The notes under the pieces: generated by a model
What the model saw: the letters and a program-made list of their open reading frames with translations, nothing else
What the model was told of the DNA's origin: nothing
The model's database searches: none
Program-made: the position numbers and the translations under genes
In this document: in pieces, positions 6,473-12,476 of the stretch
Position numbering within the stretch: the stretch's first letter is position 1
Layout of the letters: every line of letters begins with the position of its first letter
Origin: Bacteroidales bacterium
GTDB lineage: Bacteria > Bacteroidota > Bacteroidia > Bacteroidales > WCHB1-69
NCBI GenBank assembly: GCA_012519525.1
Contig: JAAYQB010000164.1
Span: 1 to 12,476, forward strand
Reading direction: 5' to 3'
DNA: 12,476 bases

Positions 6473-7912
6473 CTATTCTTCTTTTTGATAATACATTTTA
6501 TTATCAGTCGTAATATTCCATTTTTTTAATAATTGTCCATTAAGAGTTGATTGTGCCGGGTCAGTAATTTTGCCCCACGATAAAATCATGCAATCGTTTT
6601 CAATAAATACTACTTTATCATTCGATTTGGCAATTTTTTCTAAAGCCGATTTTTCACAAGCATTTTTACCCCACTCAAGTTTATCAGCAACTGAAAAAAT
6701 AAAGATAAAAACAACTATTAGAGAAAGATATAAATATTTACTTTTACCTTTATAGATTTTTATCAAATGAAAACTTGACTTAGCATAAATGAAAATCAAC
6801 CCAATGGTTATTGGCATAATTGTATCATAACGAACAATGAATGAGCGATATTCTTTGTAACCTCCTAATGGCAAAAGCAAAATATAGCATAAAGCAAATA
6901 AACCAATCCAATTAAAAATTTGAAGTGATTTTTTAACATCATCACTAACGATATTTTTACGTAAAAGAAAAATATTGATTCCGATGAGGATTAGAAAAAT
7001 TGGAAATCCTATTTTTTGTGTTAATATTCTTAGTAAACCTTGTGGAATTCTTGAATACCGTTCGGCAAGTGAAATCGTATTATCCAAAAATATTGAATTA
7101 TTTTTCCCGACATACAATGCATATAAACTTAAAATGCTAATTAAGGAAAAGTAGAATAAATACACCTTTGGAATAGCTCGAAAAGCATGCTGTAATCTCT
7201 TTATAAATGATAAGTTGCTATCTGTTGTTAAATACATTCTTAATCCATACAATAATGTTATTGTCAATATTATACCCGGATTCAATGCACCGTTAAAAAC
7301 AATATAAATTGATAGTGGAAAAAGCAATATTTTTACTGTCTTTTTTTTCAACAATGCAGTTCCATAAACCGAGTCATAGAAAAACGGCAAATAAAACAAC
7401 AACAAAACCGCAGATGGTAAAGCATAAAAAAAAGTGTATGTAATTGAAGGATCAATTATTCCCATATAACTTCTATAACCATTTGTTTGAAAAAGCGGAA
7501 TTACAAGAACAGCCGCAATAAGAAAGTCAATACTTACTATTTTTCGTTTACCTGCTATATAAAGGGCTAATAGACTGAGAATTAATATTTGAATAAATAG
7601 TTTAGCAATTGTACAAGCCAAATATACACTCTCAATAGGCTCAACAAAACTTTGGAGTAAAATAGGCACTCGATTAAAATATGTGAAAAATGTCCAATGA
7701 GCAAAGTATCTATTCGGATTCGGATAAACTGCATTATCCGTAATTACTGAAATACCAAAAGGGTCGTTCAAGATTAATTTAACATCTTCAGCAGGAACTA
7801 TTCCGCCAGCCATATCCCCGTCCAAAGGCATGCTGTAGTGCTGCATAAACGAATAAGTTAAGTCGGCTAACAACAGCACTAATAAAAAAAAACAGATATA
7901 CTTTTTATTCAT
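6473..7912 (-). CDS. Polytopic membrane protein of unknown family, possibly GT-C-like
   Basis: This 479-residue protein has about eleven hydrophobic segments, near residues 5-21, 95-120, 126-141, 157-178, 192-208, 211-226, 250-268, 300-317, 334-350, 364-378 and 391-409. A roughly 70-residue polar loop after segment 1 carries PLDGDMAGG (29-37) and NPNRYFAHW (65-73), and a polar tail of about 70 residues ends the protein. An acidic DxD-like pair (Asp31, Asp33) in the first loop of a multi-spanning protein resembles GT-C glycosyltransferases, but this is inference and no GT-C family is recognised. PLGGYKEYRSFIVRYD (348-363) is another candidate conserved patch. The gene lies between two copies of a 91-bp promoter repeat, suggesting insertion as a unit. 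It looks more A/T-rich than its neighbours. The leader is about 65 bases and holds a six-codon upstream ORF (7905-7922) that overlaps the start codon. Confidence 0.75.
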   Translation of the reverse strand: MNKKYICFFLLVLLLADLTYSFMQHYSMPLDGDMAGGIVPAEDVKLILNDPFGISVITDNAVYPNPNRYFAHWTFFTYFNRVPILLQSFVEPIESVYLACTIAKLFIQILILSLLALYIAGKRKIVSIDFLIAAVLVIPLFQTNGYRSYMGIIDPSITYTFFYALPSAVLLLFYLPFFYDSVYGTALLKKKTVKILLFPLSIYIVFNGALNPGIILTITLLYGLRMYLTTDSNLSFIKRLQHAFRAIPKVYLFYFSLISILSLYALYVGKNNSIFLDNTISLAERYSRIPQGLLRILTQKIGFPIFLILIGINIFLLRKNIVSDDVKKSLQIFNWIGLFALCYILLLPLGGYKEYRSFIVRYDTIMPITIGLIFIYAKSSFHLIKIYKGKSKYLYLSLIVVFIFIFSVADKLEWGKNACEKSALEKIAKSNDKVVFIENDCMILSWGKITDPAQSTLNGQLLKKWNITTDNKMYYQKEE

Positions 7913-7969
7913 ATTTTGTCATATTATAACAGCTCCCACTGATGCAATCTGTCTACTAAGCCTTTAAAT

Positions 7970-8060
7970 TTTTAAATATCTGCAAAAATATATCTTTTTA
8001 TGCTTGTTATCAGTAGAAAAAATGAATTATTAAAAAAACTTAAAAGTAACTAACATTTTA
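7970..8060. repeat. 91-bp direct repeat, copy B (upstream of the membrane protein gene)
   Basis: This is the partner of 6332-6422. It starts 9 bases beyond the end of a short, relatively G/C-rich stretch (7930-7962) and ends 12 bases from the stop codon of the uridine phosphorylase gene. It supplies a -7 box to the membrane protein gene. Confidence 0.9.
7983..7990 (-). promoter_or_regulatory. -7 box upstream of the membrane protein gene (duplicated)
   Basis: TATTTTTG followed by C on the minus strand, identical to the box at 6345-6352. It lies 70 bases upstream of the ATG at 7910-7912, so the leader is much longer than the one after copy A. Confidence 0.5.
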
Positions 8061-8072
8061 TTAATTCACGCT

Positions 8073-8933
8073 TTATATTCTATCTAACACCGTTTTTATC
8101 AAACGTTTCATTGCCGGCTGATAGTTATCGCTAAATGTTTTAGCCGGACGATTGGCAATGGCAACACAAATAGTTAATGCTTTATGTCCTAATAAATTAC
8201 TTAAAGCATAAATCGCTGAAGTTTCCATTTCCATATTGGTAAAATAGGTATTTTTATACTGCTTATTTATCAATTTTTCGATAAAATCTCCTTGCGATAA
8301 AGCCAAACGCAACACACGACATTGAGGGGCATAAAAACCGGAAGCAGTCAATGTAATGCCTTTTTTTATATCGAAAGCGATACGATTTAAAAGCTCGTCG
8401 GAACAAGCGACGGCATAAGGTCGAGGATATTTTTCTTTCCAATCGCACAAAGCAACAAATGTATCAACCAAGGCTTCATCCGAAATTCCCTGATGCTGAT
8501 AATAATGCAAAAGACCGTCCAAACCTAATCCGTAGTGAGAGGCAATGTAGGAATCGACAGCAATATCTGCTTGCAAAGCACCGCAAGTGCCTATACGAAC
8601 TATTTCTAACGATGTGAAATTTTCTTTTGTTTTTCGTTTTCCCAAATCAATATTTACTAAGGCATCGAGTTCGTTAATGACAATATCTATATTGTCCGTA
8701 CCCATTCCCGTTGAGAGAACGCTGATACGTTTCGATTGATAAACGCCCGTATGGGTAATGATTTCACGGTTTTGTTTTTTCACTTCAATTTCATCGAAAA
8801 AAGACGACACCAAAGCTACACGTGCAGGATCCCCTACCAAAATAATTTTATGTGCCAACTCATGGGGAAGCAAATTAAGATGATACACGCTACCATCGTT
8901 TTGCAACGGCATTTCAGATGCTTTAAGACTCAT
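8073..8933 (-). CDS. udp: Uridine phosphorylase (PNP/UDP family nucleoside phosphorylase)
   Basis: This is a 286-residue cytoplasmic enzyme of the PNP_UDP_1 family, which splits uridine with phosphate to uracil and ribose-1-phosphate for pyrimidine salvage. The phosphate-binding motif VGDPARV is at 33-39, STGMGTDNIDIVINEL at 74-89 and VRIGTCGAL at 112-120. FYAPQCR (200-206) keeps the Gln-x-Arg pair (Gln204, Arg206) that reads the uracil ring in E. coli Udp (Gln166, Arg168). MEMETSAIY (234-242) is the ribose-binding Met-Glu region. The Gln-x-Arg pair favours uridine over purine substrates, though relaxed pyrimidine specificity is possible. The protein is somewhat longer than E. coli Udp (about 253), with a longer N-terminus and an insertion near residues 95-107. 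It appears monocistronic, with its own promoter ending 16 bases before the ATG. Confidence 0.88.
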   Translation of the reverse strand: MSLKASEMPLQNDGSVYHLNLLPHELAHKIILVGDPARVALVSSFFDEIEVKKQNREIITHTGVYQSKRISVLSTGMGTDNIDIVINELDALVNIDLGKRKTKENFTSLEIVRIGTCGALQADIAVDSYIASHYGLGLDGLLHYYQHQGISDEALVDTFVALCDWKEKYPRPYAVACSDELLNRIAFDIKKGITLTASGFYAPQCRVLRLALSQGDFIEKLINKQYKNTYFTNMEMETSAIYALSNLLGHKALTICVAIANRPAKTFSDNYQPAMKRLIKTVLDRI

Positions 8934-8949
8934 ACTTTTATTTTTTTTG

Positions 8950-8976
8950 CAAACGTATACGTTTTTTCAATACAAA
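8950..8976 (-). promoter_or_regulatory. Promoter of the uridine phosphorylase gene
   Basis: On the minus strand TTTG (8973-8976) is followed after 15 bases by TACGTTTG (8950-8957) and then C, matching TTTG...TAnnTTTG with a shorter spacer than the usual Bacteroides arrangement. The ATG is 16 bases downstream of the box. The block 8940-8975 matches 11312-11347 at 32 of 36 positions. Confidence 0.6.
8951..8964. promoter_or_regulatory. 14-bp perfect palindrome overlapping the udp -7 box
   Basis: AAACGTATACGTTT is its own reverse complement and covers seven of the eight -7 box bases. Its position would suit an operator. The related promoter at 11322-11348 lacks the symmetry (AAAGCTATACATTT), so the palindrome is specific to this gene, or accidental. 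Confidence 0.3.
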
Positions 8977-9012
8977 TTCAATCTTTTTAAAAGATTTTTT
9001 CAATCGTCTCTC

Positions 9013-9933
9013 TTATTTTTTTACAAACTTTTTCATATGAATTCCTTCTTGGGTGCTTGCTTTTAGAACATATACGCCGGGACTTAAATTGCTGATGTTA
9101 AGTGTAGTTTTAGAATCATTAACGGAATAGCGTTTCAACTCTTTTCCTAAGATATCAATAATCATAAGCTTACAAGGAAATAAAATGTCCACATCTTGTA
9201 TTTCTATCGTTAATATATACTGTGCCGGATTGGGATACAATTTCATTTTCGAAAAATTAGCTTCAGAAATAGAAACATCAAAATCACATCCTTTAGCTTG
9301 AAAAATAGAATCGGAGTAATAGGTTAAAACCGAATCGGAATAACACCGAAGACCTCGAAACACCGAAAAATCGCATGCTTCATCTTCGGGATAAAAACCT
9401 TCTTTACTGCCTATAAACTCTATAATAGGACCCGAAAAAGAATAATGTGCATTTCCTGAAATACTAATATATTGAAAACGAACGTTTATGCCTGAAATCT
9501 GATGGTTAACTATCGAATCAATGTTAATAAAAACCGAATCATAGCCGTTTTGATTCGATATGGGACAAAAATACATGGTATAAGATTCACCGGCTTGTTT
9601 GCTGAAATCGAAATAAGGTTTAAAACTACCCCCTAAATATTGATATACAATATTTAGCGACGAGTCGTAATAGAATATGTTATCCGTTTTACATGCCGAA
9701 CAATCTGAAGAGCCATTGAGTATGACTGCTTTTTTCCCTTGTATAATAGTATCCCGTACAGCATAGATTGAAGTAACTACGCTTCTTTCTTCTGCAGGAA
9801 TATAGGTAGAATACGTCCATTCGGAACCAAGCGGGAACCAAGTTTGTGCATAAAGCTGCACGTTTGACAAAAGCAAAACAATCGTTAATAACATTACTTG
9901 TTGTTTTAATCGCTTCCACAGTAAAGTTTTCAT
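9013..9933 (-). CDS. Secreted protein with T9SS type A C-terminal sorting domain
   Basis: This is a 306-residue exported protein. An N-terminal signal peptide (Lys/Arg-rich residues 1-11, hydrophobic core 13-25, likely cleavage near LYAQ at 27-30) is followed by a domain starting TWFPLGSEWTYS. That middle domain belongs to no family I recognise and contains six cysteines, including a CSAC motif (78-81), suggesting disulphides or metal binding. The last roughly 76 residues form a type A sorting domain: KLYPNPAQY near 231, a DILGKEL strand, LSPGVYVLKA and the basic end KKFVKK. Such proteins cross the outer membrane through the type IX system and are usually anchored or released at the surface. 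No promoter box is found in the 87-base gap upstream, so it is probably co-transcribed with the barrel-like and lipoprotein genes. No enzyme motif was found. Confidence 0.85.
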   Translation of the reverse strand: MKTLLWKRLKQQVMLLTIVLLLSNVQLYAQTWFPLGSEWTYSTYIPAEERSVVTSIYAVRDTIIQGKKAVILNGSSDCSACKTDNIFYYDSSLNIVYQYLGGSFKPYFDFSKQAGESYTMYFCPISNQNGYDSVFINIDSIVNHQISGINVRFQYISISGNAHYSFSGPIIEFIGSKEGFYPEDEACDFSVFRGLRCYSDSVLTYYSDSIFQAKGCDFDVSISEANFSKMKLYPNPAQYILTIEIQDVDILFPCKLMIIDILGKELKRYSVNDSKTTLNISNLSPGVYVLKASTQEGIHMKKFVKK

Positions 9934-10020
9934 AATAAATTATTTTTTAAAGTTAATATTGCTGTTATTATTTTCATTCGTTTATATTTTCCGCTTTTTA
10001 CTATATTATTAATTCTAATT

Positions 10021-10668
10021 TTATTTTCCAAATTTATAACGATATCCTGCCTTTATAACTCCTTGCGTACCAAAACCAAATTCAAAATTTCCTGCATTTT
10101 TGTTACCGACACTGATTCCCAAAAAGGTTAAATACATAGAAGGTAGAGCCCAAAAATTTCTTTTCTTAATTCCGGTCATGTGTATATCCTCATAATAAAA
10201 CGTAACACCGAAATGAATTGCACTGTATAAAGATAGTTTTTCAAAACGTTTATAAGTCAAGTAATAACCAATCTGCGGTGCAAAATAGTTATCAATATAG
10301 ACATCGGTACGCACCCAATTGCTATCAATTATTTTCCTGCACGCCCATGAAGTAGTCATTCCTATTGCATGACGGGAAGTAAAATTATATTTGTATTCCA
10401 ATAAAAATGTTCCGATAAGATAGACTTTAAAATATTGACCGTCTTCTTTATCTATATAAGAATAATGACTTAAAACTTTTATATACATAGGATTCGGCTC
10501 CATGAATGGCGCTCTATAATAGTAAAAAAAGCCAATCATCGGAAAAGCTCCCACCGAAATACCGGCTTCATGTTCAAAATAATTTTTTGAAGTAAGCAAT
10601 GTTTTTTCCTGAGCTGTTAAAGAAAAAAGAAAGAACAAAAATAAAAAACAAAGAGACAATTTTTTCAT
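10021..10668 (-). CDS. Small outer-membrane beta-barrel-like protein
   Basis: This 215-residue protein has a clear signal peptide (MKKLSLCFLFLFFLFSLTAQ, cleavage near 19-20). The mature part is rich in alternating aromatic and polar residues and in Gly and Tyr, for example IGYYLTYKRF, AIHFGVTFYY and FEFGFGTQGVIKAGYRY. The C-terminus GYRYKFGK is aromatic-rich, as in outer-membrane barrels. The pattern fits an 8-strand-type outer-membrane protein, though no named family is recognised. No promoter box is seen in the 92 bases upstream, which supports read-through from the lipoprotein gene. It may serve as an envelope partner of the neighbouring lipoprotein and secreted protein; that is inferred from context only. 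Confidence 0.65.
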   Translation of the reverse strand: MKKLSLCFLFLFFLFSLTAQEKTLLTSKNYFEHEAGISVGAFPMIGFFYYYRAPFMEPNPMYIKVLSHYSYIDKEDGQYFKVYLIGTFLLEYKYNFTSRHAIGMTTSWACRKIIDSNWVRTDVYIDNYFAPQIGYYLTYKRFEKLSLYSAIHFGVTFYYEDIHMTGIKKRNFWALPSMYLTFLGISVGNKNAGNFEFGFGTQGVIKAGYRYKFGK

Positions 10669-10760
10669 ACATTCATGTTTTTTAGTTGACTACTGTTCGG
10701 TTTTTCTATTTATTTCAATTTTTAATTAATATTTACGATGTTTTGTTACATAGTATTTTA

Positions 10761-11255
10761 TTATTCCATCTGATACAACTTTATCGTATCAAATTGAATG
10801 TTTTGTTTGGCATTGTGAATCATTGCAACAGGTATGACTGCATCGGGGCCTCCTTCTGTCAACCAATAAGAATTATTGTGAAAGAAAAGCACATAGTCGC
10901 CGTTATAAACCTTATTAAAATAATACTTAATAGGGTAATAACCATAAAGATACCTTACAAAACGAAGTCGATAATAGCCGTTTGAATCGGTATAAAAAAC
11001 TTCATTAGGTCCGGACGGATAGATTAATCCCGAATTTTTATTGCTAATTTCGGCTTCTAAAATTATTTCCAATCCTTTAACGGGAAGATTGGTATCTCTA
11101 TAATACACATAGCCTTCAGCATAAAAATCATAATAATAGATATTGCCATAATAATATTCGTGTACGCAAGCCGTAAAAATCACAGCAGACAAAAGTAGTA
11201 CAAAGAAAAAGAAAGATTTATTCATAAGTTTTGACGTTTGCTTTAGTGTTTTCAT
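10761..11255 (-). CDS. Lipoprotein with carboxypeptidase-regulatory/transthyretin-like domain
   Basis: Read from ATG 11255 this encodes 164 residues; from the in-frame ATG at 11223-11225 it encodes 154. The second start gives a textbook lipoprotein signal: MNKSFFFFVLLLSAVIFTAC, with the lipobox Cys at position 20. The first start adds ten residues (MKTLKQTSKL) and also has a good leader. After the Cys comes a Tyr-rich stretch (HEYYYGNIYYYDFY), then EGYVYYRDTNLPVKGLEIIL, a YTDSNGYYRLRF segment and FDTIKLYQ at the end. This layout is typical of a single CarboxypepD_reg / transthyretin-like beta-sandwich in Bacteroidota cell-surface lipoproteins. The protein is probably anchored in the outer membrane. 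Its ligand is unknown. It is first in the three-gene envelope unit and has the only promoter found for it (11322-11348). Confidence 0.65.
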   Translation of the reverse strand: MKTLKQTSKLMNKSFFFFVLLLSAVIFTACVHEYYYGNIYYYDFYAEGYVYYRDTNLPVKGLEIILEAEISNKNSGLIYPSGPNEVFYTDSNGYYRLRFVRYLYGYYPIKYYFNKVYNGDYVLFFHNNSYWLTEGGPDAVIPVAMIHNAKQNIQFDTIKLYQME

Positions 11256-11321
11256 AATAAATTACATTTAATGTTTACACTACTCTTATTCTATTTTTCC
11301 CTTGTGTTATTATTTTTTTTG

Positions 11322-11348
11322 CAAAGCTATACATTTTTTTAATACAAA
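11322..11348 (-). promoter_or_regulatory. Promoter of the lipoprotein-barrel-T9SS unit
   Basis: On the minus strand TTTG (11345-11348) is followed after 15 bases by TAGCTTTG (11322-11329) and then C. The ATG at 11255 is 66 bases downstream. It closely resembles the udp promoter, including the A-run in the spacer and the A-run after the box. Confidence 0.6.
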
Positions 11349-11385
11349 ATTCAATTTTATAACATCAGCATTAAATTTTAGAGTA

Positions 11386-12476
11386 TTAAAACTTAATTAA
11401 TTTACAGTTTTCAATTAGTTTATTTTTATCTTTAATACTTACGATATAAACTCCGCTTTTTTCTCTGCTTAAATCAATGTGTACTTCATTGTCGTTTACT
11501 TGAATGCCAGCATTTATTCTTTGCCCTACTAAATTATAAACAGCAATATTCAACGTCATTAAATCAAATGAAGAAGTAAACAACAGAGTGGTTTTATCGT
11601 TAAAAGGATTGGGAATTAGTGTAACAACACTGTTTTTTTCAAATTCCGTTATATAATCATAATATCCTTTCTTTAATATAAAAATTCTATTATTGCGATT
11701 ACCTTTTTCTCCCTCACCTATACAAAAGCCTTCGTCCAAATTTATAAAATCAAATTCAAAAATTTGCAAATAAGAATATATAAATCCATATTTCTCTAAA
11801 CCAAAATTATCAAATTCCGTATCAGTGCAATAATCAATACCTATAATTGTATTTTCTAAAGAAGATGTTCCCGTAGTATTATCCCAATAATTATAAAACA
11901 AATTACAACTATCCATAATTTGCATATTAAATATTGGATAAAACAATTCAACAATTGGGACCCATGTGAGTCCATAATCGTCTGTTTTATAAATTCCATC
12001 ATAATTTCTACTTTTAAGAAAATATCCTGTTTGAGCATTTGAAAATACAATATCTTTATAAGAAAAAACACCTTCATATACATCTCGTAGTATTATATTA
12101 AAAGATATTCCTCCATCGGTAGTTTTACAAATGGAATTGCTATCTTTATTGTTTTCTGCTATATATCCCGTATCATTATCAATAAAGCATACGGAAGAAA
12201 TTATAGAAGTAAAATTAGTATCAATATCCCAATTTTTTCCCCCATTACAAGTTTTTATTAATATCCCTTTATTTCCAAATAACCCATATGGATATCCACC
12301 GTTTCCTCCTGAAATCCAACCGGTATCTTGATTAATAAAACTCATGCTTAATAAATTTAAAGCAGTGGAAATGCCAATATTGTTCCATGTTAAGCCTCTG
12401 TTTTCGGTTTTTAATACGGTACCGTTTGCTCCGCAAATATATCCGACGGTATCATTTACAAAAATTACTTTATATA
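11386..12476 (-). CDS. T9SS-secreted BNR/Ycf48-like beta-propeller protein (5' end outside window)
   Basis: The reading frame stays open to the right edge, so the first ATG inside the window (12343-12345) is internal and 43 more codons are visible upstream of it. Propeller repeats are clear. Each has an F-x-(N/D)-x-D/Q-T-G-(Y/W) strand (FVNDTVGY, FINQDTGW, FIDNDTGY, FSNAQTGY) followed by an Asp-box-like K-T-x-x-x-G-x-x-W/F turn (KTENRGLTW, KTCNGGKNW, KTTDGGISF, KTDDYGLTW), with about 43-46 residues between turns. This matches BNR / Ycf48-like repeats. A type A sorting domain ends the protein: LIPNPFNDKTTLLF, YNLVGQRI, SGVYIVSIKDK, ENCKLIKF. It is therefore probably delivered to the cell surface by the type IX system. 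BNR repeats alone do not prove sialidase activity and no catalytic residues can be assigned. The signal peptide and promoter lie beyond the window. Confidence 0.85.
   Translation of the reverse strand, partial: YKVIFVNDTVGYICGANGTVLKTENRGLTWNNIGISTALNLLSMSFINQDTGWISGGNGGYPYGLFGNKGILIKTCNGGKNWDIDTNFTSIISSVCFIDNDTGYIAENNKDSNSICKTTDGGISFNIILRDVYEGVFSYKDIVFSNAQTGYFLKSRNYDGIYKTDDYGLTWVPIVELFYPIFNMQIMDSCNLFYNYWDNTTGTSSLENTIIGIDYCTDTEFDNFGLEKYGFIYSYLQIFEFDFINLDEGFCIGEGEKGNRNNRIFILKKGYYDYITEFEKNSVVTLIPNPFNDKTTLLFTSSFDLMTLNIAVYNLVGQRINAGIQVNDNEVHIDLSREKSGVYIVSIKDKNKLIENCKLIKF

Noticed and set aside
8980..9000. Inverted repeat AATCTT/AAGATT followed by a T run, as a terminator
   Set aside because: The T run follows the stem only on the plus strand, where no gene ends. 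On the minus strand, after the T9SS gene, there is no U tract, and the stem is all A/T apart from one pair.
11386..12476. Sialidase (exo-alpha-sialidase) call for the BNR-repeat protein
   Set aside because: Asp-box-like turns occur in many propellers. The arginine triad and other catalytic residues of sialidases cannot be identified, and the strand pattern is Ycf48-like.

Overview
The window looks like chromosomal DNA from a low-GC Bacteroidota, most likely a member of the Bacteroidales. Four observations support this: two genes end in type IX secretion (T9SS) C-terminal sorting domains; six upstream regions carry the Bacteroidota -7 promoter element TAnnTTTG; Shine-Dalgarno sequences are mostly absent and start codons sit in A/T-rich leaders; and the genes include a stand-alone MnmD and a dihydroorotate-dehydrogenase-like protein of the kind found in Bacteroidales. 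Genus cannot be set from the sequence alone. No rRNA, tRNA, CRISPR array, complete insertion sequence or phage gene was seen.

Layout, left to right. Positions 3-328 (+) hold the tail of an unrecognised gene that stays open only if the frame changes by -1, and a slippery A AAA AAG lies at the possible junction. A LysE-type exporter (549-1199, +) has its own promoter. Everything after it is on the minus strand. Reading in the direction of transcription (right to left), the units are: (a) the 3' part of a BNR/Ycf48-like T9SS-secreted propeller protein that runs off the right edge (11386->12476); (b) an envelope cassette from a promoter at 11322-11348: lipoprotein, small outer-membrane barrel-like protein, T9SS-secreted protein (11255 to 9013); (c) a uridine phosphorylase with its own promoter (8933-8073); (d) a multi-spanning membrane protein of unknown family (7912-6473), flanked by two copies of a 91-bp promoter-bearing repeat; (e) a translationally coupled M20 amidohydrolase and a divergent MurD-type ligase (6332-3755); (f) a pepE - DHOD-like - mnmD operon (3681-1234).

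Functional themes. Units e and f are rich in peptide, amino-acid and cell-wall enzymes: an amidohydrolase that trims N-acyl or peptide-like amides, a MurD-type amino-acid ligase and an Asp-X dipeptidase. Unit f also contains a tRNA wobble-uridine methyltransferase. Units a and b are surface and secretion genes. The MurD here is not the usual dcw-cluster type: its P-loop reads GTKGKST, and the residues that contact D-glutamate in E. coli MurD are partly changed.

The strongest items for a second look are the duplicated promoter block around the membrane protein gene, the M20/MurD-like coupled pair, the DHOD-like enzyme without a catalytic Cys/Ser, and the possible frameshift at the left edge. 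None is proof of a new system. The rest of the window is ordinary housekeeping and envelope content.
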